A DNA stretch of 23,929 bases from JACNKV01 sp964645915 (GTDB lineage: Bacteria > Fidelibacterota > Marinisomatia > Marinisomatales > JACNKV01): contig CAZYDH010000024.1 of NCBI GenBank assembly GCA_964645915.1, forward strand, positions 1-23,929, given 5' to 3'. This document shows positions 1 to 8,340 of the stretch, piece by piece. Every line of letters begins with the position of its first letter. Within the stretch, counting starts at the first letter, position 1. The notes beneath the pieces were generated by a model. The model saw only the letters and a program-made list of their open reading frames with translations, made no database searches and had not been told where the DNA came from. Made by a program: the position numbers and the translations under genes.

Positions 1-846
1 AATGAACAGAATCCGACTCATGTTTATGAACAAATGGGATCTTACACTGTATCCTTAATGGTTCTTGACTTAGGTGGAGCATCTTCTACTGAAACGAAAG
101 AAGATTATATTGTTATAGACGCTGTACCTCTTCCATGTGAGTTTATAAGAAGTATCAATGTTGCCGGAAGTGATATTTCTTATGATCTGGATTTTGGATT
201 CCTTTCATATGCGACAGACGGATATGATGCAGGTATTGACCAATATGCTCCGCCACCACCACCACCACCGTCTTTTGACGCTGCGTTAGGATGGGGTGGA
301 GATCGCTACTTCACACAGATCCTTGAAAGAAACTGTGATGTAGAACGCGAATACTTGATCCATCTACAATATGCCGATGATAACATGATAACAATATCAT
401 GGAATAGCGCTGATTTTGTAGGATTAGGAAACTTCCAAATTACAGATATGTTTGACGGTGCTTTAGGCGTGGATGTTGATATGACTCAAGAATCGAGCTT
501 GATCCTAACTAACACAGCTTACACACAATTGAAGCTCAAGATCACGCCTTTCGACTTAGCCGTTGATGACAATTTTGTTCCGGAAGTGTTTGCATTACGG
601 CAGAACTATCCGAATCCGTTCAACCCCACAACAAATATCCAATTCGATCTACCGATCGCAGGGGATATCCATTTAGATATTTATAATATCTTGGGTGAGA
701 AGGTTGCTACATTAGCAAGCGGTTACCATGAAATAGGAAGATATACTATTCAGTGGGATGCTTCTAATTTGGCTTCGGGAATGTATTTCTACAGAATCAG
801 TTCTCCGAAATTCACATTGACAAAGAAAATGGTATTATTGAAATAG
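1..846 (+). CDS. Secreted T9SS cargo protein, 3' part only (PKD-like end, sorting domain)
   Basis: The reading frame is open from base 1, so the gene starts upstream of the window and the ATG at 34 is internal. The first ~36 visible residues look like the end of a PKD domain (a GSYTVSLMV-type strand). A module follows with an FG motif, ATDGYD, seven consecutive prolines and FDAALGW (bases ~187-300). The last ~85 residues are a Por-secretion type A sorting domain: FALRQNYPNPFNP, a YNILGEKV strand, GxYTIQWD, SGMYFYR and a basic end LTKKMVLLK. Proteins with this tail cross the outer membrane through the type IX system and are released or surface-anchored. The catalytic or binding part, if any, lies outside the window, so the function is unknown. 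The family of the tail is clear. Confidence 0.9.
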   Translation, partial: NEQNPTHVYEQMGSYTVSLMVLDLGGASSTETKEDYIVIDAVPLPCEFIRSINVAGSDISYDLDFGFLSYATDGYDAGIDQYAPPPPPPPSFDAALGWGGDRYFTQILERNCDVEREYLIHLQYADDNMITISWNSADFVGLGNFQITDMFDGALGVDVDMTQESSLILTNTAYTQLKLKITPFDLAVDDNFVPEVFALRQNYPNPFNPTTNIQFDLPIAGDIHLDIYNILGEKVATLASGYHEIGRYTIQWDASNLASGMYFYRISSPKFTLTKKMVLLK

Positions 847-868
847 TACCTGTCTGAAATAATAACAA

Positions 869-900
869 AAAAAGAGGGATCCGATCGGATCCCTCTTTTT
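869..900. terminator. Strong bidirectional rho-independent terminator
   Basis: A perfect 32-bp palindrome begins 22 bp after the stop codon of the first gene. The core is GAGGGATCCGATCGGATCCC, flanked by A5 on the left and T5 on the right. As RNA it gives a long stem with a GATC loop followed by a U-tract on either strand. It separates the T9SS cargo gene from the operon that starts at 985. Bases 901-984 show no other clear feature. Confidence 0.93.
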
Positions 901-984
901 ATTATGCCATATCATTTAGATGTATTATTCAGGTTAAAGTCCTAATTTCACCCTGTTAATATTCATAAAATCACGAGATTATCG

Positions 985-1989
985 ATGAAAAATACACTTT
1001 ACTTTTTTACAACAATCCTTCTTCTGACATTTGCAGGTTGTGATACAAAGCGTGAATCCATTGGTGGTGATGACGAGATTATCGTTATAGTATCCCCTGA
1101 AACTGAAGAAACAATGAGGAATATTTTAAGTCAAATATTCACAGATACTGTTTATACACCAAAACCGGAACCGATATATACGCTGAAATTCGCACATCCG
1201 GATGGATTTGCTGATCTGAAACGACAGAGTAATCTTGTGATTGGTTCTATTGGAAATAATCTGTTAAATCCTGGAACAAAACTGTTAAACAGTCTATTGG
1301 GGGATGAGAAATTTTCGGAAACAATTTCTAACGGTCAACATATCTTTTTCACACGAGATCAATTTGCTCAAAACCAACTATTGTTGATCGTTAGTGCTGA
1401 ATCTATTGATGACCTGCAAAGTGAATTAAAAGGAAAAGCAGATTGGATTCGTGAAACATTTGATGATAAATATGACTCACGTCAAAGTAAATATTTATTT
1501 AATAACGCACGTCAGAAAAAACTTGAGAAACAATTATTAAATCATTATCAATGGTCTGTTAACATCCCATGGGGTTGGGAACTCATTAAAGAAAACCCAG
1601 ACTCACAGTTTGTTTGGTTGGGGAAAGAGATGCCGTATCAATGGATATCCGTTCATTGGGAAGATGGGATAGTTACAGAAGATAAATCATCCGCTACAGA
1701 AAAATTGCAGGAATACCCGGAAAAGTATTATCATTCTATTCGAACGAATGATTATAAATTCTCGGTTAGTGAATTTGATTTTAACCATTGGGCTGGATGG
1801 AAAGCCACCGGGATCTGGGAATCCGTTGATGAAGCAAAGGGAGGGCCATTTATTTCTTATTTATTTTATGATGGTGTTACTGACCGAACATATTTTATTC
1901 ATATGATCGTGTATTATCCTCAAAAGGAAAAGACAGTCTTTTTACATCAACTGGATCTGATCGCTAAGAGTTTCCAAGTAGAAGAATAA
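985..1989 (+). CDS. DUF4837 family lipoprotein
   Basis: This is a 334-residue protein with a lipoprotein signal peptide: basic MKN, a hydrophobic stretch, then a lipobox ending FAG before Cys19. It is therefore expected to be lipid-anchored in the cell envelope. The body fits the DUF4837 family known from Bacteroidota and relatives. Features include an early DEIIVIVSPE strand, a PEPIYTLKFAHPDGF segment, and, near residue 188, YQWSVNIPWGWEL followed by FVWLGKEMPYQWISVHWEDG. The family has no established biochemical role. It is the first gene after a strong terminator and sits 10 bp ahead of an RmlD-like gene, so it may share a transcript with envelope-sugar genes. The ribosome binding site is weak. 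The start was chosen because the signal peptide begins there. The family call is from motif recognition, not a search. Confidence 0.75.
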   Translation: MKNTLYFFTTILLLTFAGCDTKRESIGGDDEIIVIVSPETEETMRNILSQIFTDTVYTPKPEPIYTLKFAHPDGFADLKRQSNLVIGSIGNNLLNPGTKLLNSLLGDEKFSETISNGQHIFFTRDQFAQNQLLLIVSAESIDDLQSELKGKADWIRETFDDKYDSRQSKYLFNNARQKKLEKQLLNHYQWSVNIPWGWELIKENPDSQFVWLGKEMPYQWISVHWEDGIVTEDKSSATEKLQEYPEKYYHSIRTNDYKFSVSEFDFNHWAGWKATGIWESVDEAKGGPFISYLFYDGVTDRTYFIHMIVYYPQKEKTVFLHQLDLIAKSFQVEE

Positions 1990-1999
1990 TTGTTGTAAA

Positions 2000-2872
2000 A
2001 TGAAGAAGGTTCTAGTTACAGGAGCAAGTGGCCAGTTAGGGTTGGCTATTGTCGATCGATTTTCAGATCATTTTAAATTGATCCTAACCGATTCGAATAT
2101 TCCGGAAGGATTTAATAGAGAGATTACACGGATGGATATCACCGATGAAATATCTGTTTCTAAGACGATTGAGAAATCTCAACCTGATATTTTACTTCAT
2201 TTAGCTGCAATGACAGATGTTGATGTGTGCGATGATCGTCCGAAAAAAGCGATGGAAGTGAATGTAAATGGGACAAAAAACCTTCTTAAATATTTTAGTG
2301 GAACAACCATTCTAATTTCCACGGATTATGTATTCAACGGGAAAGACGGACCTTATTCCGAAGAAGACCAACTTGATCCGATCAATGAATATGGCCGAAC
2401 AAAATTTTTAGCCGAAAAGGCTGTTATAAACTCCGGGAATCTCGGGTTTATTCTTAGAACAAACGTCGTATTTGATTATTCAAAAAATACTGAAGCAAGT
2501 TTTGTAAAATGGGTTGTAGATTCCCTTCGGAGTGAACGATCGATAAAAGTTGTCAATGATCAATGGAATAATCCGATTTGGACTGTCGCACTTGCAGACG
2601 TCATTTTGAAAATGATCAAAAAGAATTTATCGGGAGTATGGCATTATGGTGGAGCCGATTATTTAAGCAGATTGGATTTTGCCAAAATGATCGCGAATGT
2701 GTTTCAATTGGAACCATCCCTGATCTCTCCGTGTACAACTCAAGAGCTGAACCAAAAAGCTCCACGTCCATTGAAAGGTGGATTGAAAACGGAAAAAATT
2801 GAAGCGATAGGGATTATACCTTATCCTCTGGAAAAAAGTTTAAAAGACATATTTGAAAGAATGCAAACATGA
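2000..2872 (+). CDS. RmlD-like dTDP-4-dehydrorhamnose reductase / SDR sugar reductase
   Basis: This is a 290-residue extended short-chain dehydrogenase with the nucleotide-binding motif GASGQLG at residues 8-14. It also has the STDYVF segment (107-112) with catalytic Ser/Thr, and the active-site YGRTK (Tyr131, Lys135). The N-terminal MKKVLVTGASGQLG and the STDYVFNG...YGRTKFLAE pattern are typical of RmlD. RmlD reduces dTDP-4-dehydro-L-rhamnose to dTDP-L-rhamnose with NAD(P)H in the cytoplasm. RmlA, B and C are not in the window, so the exact substrate is open; methionine adenosyltransferase regulatory-subunit-type relatives share the fold. The gene overlaps the next by 4 bp (ATGA), which suggests translational coupling. 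It probably supplies an activated sugar for the glycosyltransferases downstream. Confidence 0.8.
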   Translation: MKKVLVTGASGQLGLAIVDRFSDHFKLILTDSNIPEGFNREITRMDITDEISVSKTIEKSQPDILLHLAAMTDVDVCDDRPKKAMEVNVNGTKNLLKYFSGTTILISTDYVFNGKDGPYSEEDQLDPINEYGRTKFLAEKAVINSGNLGFILRTNVVFDYSKNTEASFVKWVVDSLRSERSIKVVNDQWNNPIWTVALADVILKMIKKNLSGVWHYGGADYLSRLDFAKMIANVFQLEPSLISPCTTQELNQKAPRPLKGGLKTEKIEAIGIIPYPLEKSLKDIFERMQT

Positions 2873-3585
2873 AAACCTTAATTGTATCTCCAACATACAA
2901 TGAAAGTAAAAATATTCGACGATTGGTTGACGAAATATTCTCGATTGATCCGTCATTTCATTTGTTAATCATCGATGATAATTCTCCGGACGGAACAGGA
3001 GACATCGTACGCTCTTTACAGAAACAGTATCCTAATCTTCATTTAGAGTCTCGATCAGGAAAACTTGGTTTGGGTACAGCCTATTGTTTTGGGTTTAAAT
3101 GGGCATTGGATCGTGAATATGAAGCGATTGTTCAAATGGATGCGGATCTTTCTCATGATCCGAAAGATGTTTCAAAAATGGTTAAGCTTCTCGATGGAAA
3201 TGATTTAGTGATCGGTAGTCGGTATTGCAATGGAGTAAGTGTGGTAAACTGGCCGATTCGTCGATTGATCTTGAGTTATGGTGCAAACCTCTATACTCGG
3301 ATTATTACCGGAATGCCGATCAAAGATGCGACAGCAGGATTTAAAGCCTGGAAGCGTGACACATTAGCTTCGATCAATTTGGATGAGGTTTGTTCCAATG
3401 GATATTCTTTTCAGATTGAGATGAACTTCCGGACCTGGATTAAAAAATTAAAGATTGTTGAATCACCCATCATTTTTATAGATCGGACTATCGGTGAGTC
3501 CAAGATGTCTAAGCACATTATGTATGAAGCAATTTTAATGGTTTGGCGTCTTCGCATTTGGAAACTCTTTAGATTTATCCGCTAG
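2869..3585 (+). CDS. Polyprenol-phosphate mannosyltransferase-like GT2 (DPM1 type)
   Basis: This is a 238-residue soluble GT-A fold glycosyltransferase of family GT2. Visible motifs are SPTYNE (7-12), IIDDNSPDGTGD (35-45), the metal/nucleotide motif MDADLSHDP (90-98), GSRY (116-119), and DATAGFKAWKR (153-163). All match dolichol/polyprenol monophosphomannose synthases, which move mannose from GDP-mannose to a polyprenyl phosphate at the cytoplasmic face of the membrane. There are no C-terminal transmembrane helices, so it is the short form. A different sugar donor is possible. The start overlaps the stop of the RmlD-like gene by 4 bp. The next gene starts 6 bp downstream. The product could feed a membrane O-glycosylation or polysaccharide pathway. 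Confidence 0.85.
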   Translation: MKTLIVSPTYNESKNIRRLVDEIFSIDPSFHLLIIDDNSPDGTGDIVRSLQKQYPNLHLESRSGKLGLGTAYCFGFKWALDREYEAIVQMDADLSHDPKDVSKMVKLLDGNDLVIGSRYCNGVSVVNWPIRRLILSYGANLYTRIITGMPIKDATAGFKAWKRDTLASINLDEVCSNGYSFQIEMNFRTWIKKLKIVESPIIFIDRTIGESKMSKHIMYEAILMVWRLRIWKLFRFIR

Positions 3586-3591
3586 ATTATA

Positions 3592-5643
3592 TTGAATATT
3601 CCCTCAATATCTGTCCTCATTGTCAGTTATAATGTAAAGCAGTATTTGCTTCAATGCATTGACTCAATCTTTCAATCTGATTTTCAGGGAAAAATAGAAA
3701 TCGTCATTGTGGATAATCATTCCTTTGACGGTTCAACCGCTGCGATAAAAAAGCAATATCCAAATGTGAACATTCTTCAAAATGATGAGAATATCGGATT
3801 TGGGAAAGCAATCAATCAAGCTGCTAAAGTGATCAATGGAGAATATGTTCTTATATTAAATCCGGATACCATTATTCAAGAGAATACGATCTCAACCATG
3901 ATGGATTATTTGAAAAAGAATTCGCAGGTAGGGGTTGTAGGACCTAAAATTCTAAATTCGGATGGATCCATTCAACTGGCAGCGAAACGATCCTTTCCAA
4001 CACTCAGTGTTTCAATACCCAAATTGCTTGGTTTATCAAAACTCTTTCCAAAAGCTCGCTGGGCGAATCGGTACAATCTAACGTATTTAGATCCTGATAA
4101 GTTGCACTCTGTCGACGCGATTAGTGGTTCATGTATGTTTATGAGTCGAGATCTATTTGAAGAGTTAGATGGATTTGATGAGCGGTTCTTTATGTTCGGA
4201 GAGGATCTGGACCTTTGTTACCGTGTCAAACAAAGACAAAAAGAAATTCATTATGTTCCGCTCACACAGATTATTCATTACAAAGGGGAATCTGTAAAAT
4301 CAGCACCTTACAACAGTGAACATGCATTTTATAATGCAATGATCCTTTTCTATGAAAAACATTTTCAGAAAAAACTATTTACGAAGTACACCGTTCGTTT
4401 AGGTGTTTTTATCAGAAGATTGATCTTTAAAATATTAAGTATGCGGGCACAGATTACTTCGGTAACATTAGATAGTATTTCAGTATTGATTGCATTTATG
4501 ATCGCAATTCCAATTCGGTTTTCTGACTATGAACCAATCGTATCTAGTAAAGGGTTGGTTCCTTTGATCTATGTCGTATTTTGGCTTGTAGTTGGGATGG
4601 TATTTCAGTTATATACAAGATATGTTTTATCCTATTCCCGAGCAATCATCTCATCTGTGATCGGCTTTTTTTTCGCAGTCGCATTCACCTATTTTTTCAA
4701 ACAATATGCTTTTTCCAGATTGGTGATCATTTTAGCCACATTGATCATAACGATTTTGATCCCTGGATGGCGATTATGGATGCATTATCTTGCATCAAAG
4801 AATAAGATATCTCCGGTTCCTCAAAAACAAAACTTCCTATTTAAGCGGAATACGATGATTGTTGGATCAAATGATGAGGGAATTAAGATTGCCAAAAATG
4901 TGATGCGGCGAGTCGATATCGATTTAGATATTATTGGTTTTTGCGATGATGTTTTACAGTCATCGATCGAAACATTGCCTTTACCATTCCTTGGACGAAT
5001 TGATGAAATTGAAGAAATCATTAAAACACATGAAATCCGGGAGTTGATTTTTTCAAGTCAGACGATGAGTTATGAACGTATTATCCAGATAATGAATCGG
5101 ACAAAACATCTACATCTTACATATCGTATGGTTCCTCGACATGATGACATCTTGTTGGGAAAATCTGTAATCGAAGATCTTGGAGAGTTGTCCTTTGTCA
5201 ATATTGAGTATGCCATCTTTCATAAATTTCATCGATTTACAAAACGAATATTTGATCTTTTAATCTCTTTGATCATCATGATCGGTTTCTCGCCGATTAC
5301 ATTACTACTCATGTTGTTCAAAGGAAGTGATATCAATAAATTTTGGGGAATTGATAATAAGACTATCAAAGCAAGAACATTACACGTAGATAGTAAATTC
5401 TTTCGGTTATTACCGATGTTTTGGACAATATTCAAAGGTGAAATCAGTTTGGTTGGTCCTGCACTAATTGAACAGAACAACTCTAAACCGGATGTTATTT
5501 GCAAACCCGGTTTAACCGGACTGGATCAAATTCGATTCCGAAAACTGGACCCTAAAGATCGGTATTTATTGGATCACTACTATGCTCAACATCAAGGTTT
5601 TACGATGGATCTTGAAATTATTTTAAAAACGGTAATAGGTTAG
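3592..5643 (+). CDS. GT2 glycosyltransferase fused to degenerate WbaP-like sugar transferase
   Basis: This is a 683-residue two-part protein starting at TTG, because the GT2 fold begins at once (ISVLIVSYN, residues 6-13). Residues 1-~255 resemble WbbL-type rhamnosyltransferases: VDN (40-42), NPD (90-92), and the GEDLDLCYR acceptor/catalytic motif (203-211). Residues ~290-400 hold about four membrane helices. Residues ~418-545 form a Rossmann-like domain (MIVGSNDEG), as in CoA_binding_3/WbaP proteins. Residues ~549-683 are a bacterial sugar transferase (monotopic phosphoglycosyl transferase) domain: KRIFDLL, FKGEISLVGP, KPGLTGLDQIRFR, DLEIILKT. The segment usually carrying the catalytic Asp-Glu (DELPQL) reads RLLPMF (605-610), so both acids are absent. 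GPRP is GPAL, and the loop before the dyad is shortened. The transferase half is thus probably inactive or structural, while the GT2 half looks intact. Confidence 0.82.
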   Translation: MNIPSISVLIVSYNVKQYLLQCIDSIFQSDFQGKIEIVIVDNHSFDGSTAAIKKQYPNVNILQNDENIGFGKAINQAAKVINGEYVLILNPDTIIQENTISTMMDYLKKNSQVGVVGPKILNSDGSIQLAAKRSFPTLSVSIPKLLGLSKLFPKARWANRYNLTYLDPDKLHSVDAISGSCMFMSRDLFEELDGFDERFFMFGEDLDLCYRVKQRQKEIHYVPLTQIIHYKGESVKSAPYNSEHAFYNAMILFYEKHFQKKLFTKYTVRLGVFIRRLIFKILSMRAQITSVTLDSISVLIAFMIAIPIRFSDYEPIVSSKGLVPLIYVVFWLVVGMVFQLYTRYVLSYSRAIISSVIGFFFAVAFTYFFKQYAFSRLVIILATLIITILIPGWRLWMHYLASKNKISPVPQKQNFLFKRNTMIVGSNDEGIKIAKNVMRRVDIDLDIIGFCDDVLQSSIETLPLPFLGRIDEIEEIIKTHEIRELIFSSQTMSYERIIQIMNRTKHLHLTYRMVPRHDDILLGKSVIEDLGELSFVNIEYAIFHKFHRFTKRIFDLLISLIIMIGFSPITLLLMLFKGSDINKFWGIDNKTIKARTLHVDSKFFRLLPMFWTIFKGEISLVGPALIEQNNSKPDVICKPGLTGLDQIRFRKLDPKDRYLLDHYYAQHQGFTMDLEIILKTVIG

Positions 5644-5690
5644 CCATGAAGCTAATCTTGAAATAAATTTGGAACGTAAGGTCATAATTT

Positions 5691-6647
5691 ATGAGTCGAC
5701 ACTATTTAGAATTTGAACAACCCATAAAAGTATTGGATGAAGAACTGGTAACCCTCCGCTTGGAATTGGAAAGAGGTTCAGGAACCAAAGACGAAGTCAA
5801 ACGTTTGGAAAAACGACGAGAAGAGGCTATTAAAAAGATTTTTAATAAATTAAATCGGTGGCAAAGGGTACAGCTTGCTCGTCATCCTGGTCGACCCTAT
5901 AGTAAAGACTTTATTGAGCGATGGTCATCGGATTTTCTTGTATTACATGGTGATAGACATTTTGCGGATGATACAGCTGTCATAACCGGGATGGGGACGA
6001 TTAAAGATAAACCCGTGATATATATTGGTCAACAAAAGGGAAGAAGTACAAAAGAGAATCTTCATCGGAATTTTGGGATGATGCGTCCTGAAGGATATCG
6101 GAAGGCCCTAAGGGTAATGAAATTGGCTGAAAAATTTCATGTTCCGGTTATTTCTTTGATTGACACTCCCGGAGCTTATCCGGGGATTGGTGCCGAAGAA
6201 AGAGGACAGGGTGAAGCGATCGCAAAAAACCTATTGGAAATGGCACGGTTAAAAACACCGATTATTTCTATTGTAATTGGTGAAGGAGCCAGTGGCGGTG
6301 CCCTCGGTATCGGTGTATCTGACAGAATGTTAATGTTAGAAAATACGTGGTATTCAGTCATTTCCCCTGAAGGATGTGCTTCCATTTTATGGCATGACTC
6401 CACCAAAGCACCGGATGCCGCTGAAGCACTACAAGTGATTCCACAAGATCTTATGAAAATGGGAATTTGTGACCGGATCGTTGAAGAACCTCTCGGTGGA
6501 GCACATCGCAATTTCGACAAAGCTGCCGATATCTTGGCATCTGCTATCCTTGAGGAACTGGAAGGTCTTTCTAGTATTCCGCCAGACTCATTTTTAGAAC
6601 GACGGATCGAGAAATATGATCGATTGGGAGTGTTTACCGAAGGATGA
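5691..6647 (+). CDS. accA: Acetyl-CoA carboxylase carboxyltransferase subunit alpha
   Basis: The 318 residues are close to the 319 of the E. coli protein. AccA forms, with AccD, the carboxyltransferase that moves CO2 from biotinyl-AccB to acetyl-CoA, giving malonyl-CoA for fatty-acid synthesis in the cytoplasm. Visible family blocks are the N-terminal coiled-coil-like helix (residues ~12-55), RPYSKDFIE, RPEGYRKALR (132-141), DTPGAYPGIGAEERGQ (158-173), the oxyanion glycine block GEGASGGALGIG (198-209), and SPEGCASILW (225-234). The start is supported by TAAGG 9 bases before the ATG. accD, accB and accC are not here. The gene follows sugar genes after 47 bp and overlaps the thioesterase gene by 4 bp, so lipid synthesis appears to be co-transcribed with envelope-glycan functions. 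Confidence 0.97.
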   Translation: MSRHYLEFEQPIKVLDEELVTLRLELERGSGTKDEVKRLEKRREEAIKKIFNKLNRWQRVQLARHPGRPYSKDFIERWSSDFLVLHGDRHFADDTAVITGMGTIKDKPVIYIGQQKGRSTKENLHRNFGMMRPEGYRKALRVMKLAEKFHVPVISLIDTPGAYPGIGAEERGQGEAIAKNLLEMARLKTPIISIVIGEGASGGALGIGVSDRMLMLENTWYSVISPEGCASILWHDSTKAPDAAEALQVIPQDLMKMGICDRIVEEPLGGAHRNFDKAADILASAILEELEGLSSIPPDSFLERRIEKYDRLGVFTEG

Positions 6648-7054
6648 TAACCTACGATTATAAAACACGTGTGTATTATAAAGATATCGACCAGATGGGT
6701 ATCGTTTATTATAATCGGTATCTGGAGTATTTTGAAGCAGCAAGGACAGAACTATTACGCAGTGTTGGTTTAGATGTTACCGAAATCGAAACATCCGGAT
6801 ATTATTTACCGGTGATCACAAGTCATTGCGACTACTTGGAAGGGGCACGCTTTGATGATGAACTTCTGGTTCAAACTTCAATCAAAACTCTTCCCAAATT
6901 GAGAATGAGGATTGATTATCGTATTCTGAAAAAAGATAGTGAGAATCCACTTGTTACGGGATATACCGTTCATGTATTTACCTCTCGAGAAGGCAATCCG
7001 GTTCGCCCACCGAAAATGTTTATCGACAAGTTAACCAAAGCTTTCGATCATTAA
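6644..7054 (+). CDS. YbgC/FadM-like acyl-CoA thioesterase (4HBT hotdog fold)
   Basis: This is a 136-residue single hotdog domain. The N-terminal block RVYYKDIDQMGIVYYNRYLEYFEAAR (residues 9-34) is the 4-hydroxybenzoyl-CoA/YbgC thioesterase signature. The likely catalytic Asp is Asp16. The residue that is His in many YbgC proteins (VYH) is Tyr here (VYY), a common variant in Bacteroidota-like sequences. Members hydrolyse acyl-CoA thioesters in the cytoplasm, and in proteobacteria YbgC is tied to the Tol-Pal envelope system. The start overlaps the accA stop by 4 bp (ATGA), so the two are probably translationally coupled. That makes a role in acyl-CoA turnover plausible. It ends 11 bp from the convergent methyltransferase gene, with no obvious terminator between them. 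Confidence 0.85.
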   Translation: MITYDYKTRVYYKDIDQMGIVYYNRYLEYFEAARTELLRSVGLDVTEIETSGYYLPVITSHCDYLEGARFDDELLVQTSIKTLPKLRMRIDYRILKKDSENPLVTGYTVHVFTSREGNPVRPPKMFIDKLTKAFDH

Positions 7055-7065
7055 AGTTTATTTAT

Positions 7066-8211
7066 TTAATATAGATCAAATTTAGCAAGACGACCATCTA
7101 GTCCGCCGTTTTTTAAAGGCTTTTTCCATGAAGGTCGCAGTCCAATAAACTTTAGATACTTTCGGTCACCAAAATAAATGTATGCAGTCGATCCACTACA
7201 TCGCTGTTTTAGAAAATCTCCCAAGTTCTTATAAAAGATCTCCATTTCTTCTTCATCTCCAAGTCGAATTCCATAAGGTGGATTCGTTATGATAATGCTG
7301 TCCCGAATTTCAGGTATGGTAAAAATATCTTTTTGTTCGATTTCAATTGGATGATCATCTAGAATTCTTGATGCGTTATAAAGTGAATGCTTCACAGCTC
7401 GTATGGATTTATCACTCCCGTAGATCAATCCTTTTTGCAATGTTTTTATTTTTGATTTATAATCATTTTGAATGTTTTTCCATAAGGTATTATCAAAATC
7501 CGGGAGCATTTCAAAACCGAATTTACGTCTAAGAAAACCCGGTGGGGTGGATGTTGCATAAAGGTAGGCTTCGCATAGGATGGTCCCTGAACCACATAAT
7601 GGATCGTACAATGGTTTTTCACCGTCCCATTCCGCATATCGTACCACAGCCGCAGCTAATGTTTCCATCATGGGTGCTTTCACGCTACGTAGTCGATATC
7701 CTCGTCGATGTAATGAACTACCGGAAGTGTCGATGCTGACTGTTGCTCTATTTCGATGGATAAATAGATGAATCCATAGATCCGGGTCTTCTGTGTTTAC
7801 TGAAGGACGAACTCCGAGTTTTTGAGTGAAGGAGTCTGCAATGGCGTCTTTTAGGCGTAAAGCAGCAAATTTGGAGTGATGAATCTTACTATGTGAAACG
7901 GACGAATCGATTGCAAATGTTTGATTGCGATCTAAAAGGTCCATCCATGGAAATTTTAAAGATTTTTGATATAATTCTTTTTCCGAGCTACAATAGAACG
8001 AGAAAAGCGGAGCTAAAATTTTACTGATAATCGCTGAACAATAATTGACAGTATATAAGCTTTTTGGTGAGGCCGTAAAGTATAATCCTCGGTGTGTGGG
8101 GCGGATGTCTTTTGCACCAAACTTTTTTAATTCTTGTGTGGCGAGATCTTTGAACTCTTCGGGAATTTGAGCAAAGTATCGTCCAGATTTTTGATATTCG
8201 TATTTGATCAT
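7066..8211 (-). CDS. THUMP-domain class I SAM-dependent RNA methyltransferase (RlmL N-half like)
   Basis: This 381-residue protein matches COG0116 methyltransferases, corresponding to the N-terminal half of E. coli RlmL, which makes m2G2445 in 23S rRNA. A ferredoxin-like N-terminus (~1-60) and a THUMP RNA-binding domain (~65-163, ending LFIHRNRATVSIDTSG) precede the catalytic part. The SAM-binding motif is YDPLCGSGTILCEA (202-215). A YGSDKS motif follows at 264-269, and the amino-methylation motif is NPPYG (310-314), typical of base N2 methylation of guanine. The RlmK half found in gamma-proteobacteria is absent, so it is the single-domain form. It is the last gene of a minus-strand group, 129 bp after the DUF35 gene. 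The ribosome binding site is weak. The exact rRNA target is inferred from the family only. Confidence 0.88.
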   Translation of the reverse strand: MIKYEYQKSGRYFAQIPEEFKDLATQELKKFGAKDIRPTHRGLYFTASPKSLYTVNYCSAIISKILAPLFSFYCSSEKELYQKSLKFPWMDLLDRNQTFAIDSSVSHSKIHHSKFAALRLKDAIADSFTQKLGVRPSVNTEDPDLWIHLFIHRNRATVSIDTSGSSLHRRGYRLRSVKAPMMETLAAAVVRYAEWDGEKPLYDPLCGSGTILCEAYLYATSTPPGFLRRKFGFEMLPDFDNTLWKNIQNDYKSKIKTLQKGLIYGSDKSIRAVKHSLYNASRILDDHPIEIEQKDIFTIPEIRDSIIITNPPYGIRLGDEEEMEIFYKNLGDFLKQRCSGSTAYIYFGDRKYLKFIGLRPSWKKPLKNGGLDGRLAKFDLY

Positions 8212-8305
8212 GAAGTATTTTATACAAACTTAGGTGTGTAATTTACGATTGAAAGACTTAATGAAAGTCTTTTACAAATTATTCAGTGAATTTAATTAAT
8301 GGGGA

Positions 8306-8334
8306 AAGGGATGCCGTATAAAACGACATCCCTT
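8306..8334 (-). terminator. Hairpin after DUF35 gene, possible weak terminator
   Basis: An inverted repeat, AAGGGATG/CATCCCTT extended by CGT/ACG after one mismatch, with a 5-base loop, lies 6 bp past the DUF35 stop codon. The stem is about 11 pairs. On the minus strand it is followed by only TT and then CCCC, so the U-tract is poor. It may be an attenuator, an RNA-stability hairpin or a factor-assisted terminator. Bases 8212-8305 hold no other clear element. Confidence 0.45.
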
Positions 8335-8340
8335 AAAAGA

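Noticed and set aside
34..36. ATG at 34 as the true start of the first gene
   Set aside because: The frame is open from base 1 and the residues before Met fit the PKD-like strand pattern, with no ribosome binding site or signal peptide at 34.
6176..6520. Minus-strand 114-codon ORF inside accA
   Set aside because: It lies opposite the most conserved part of accA and has no family features or ribosome binding site.
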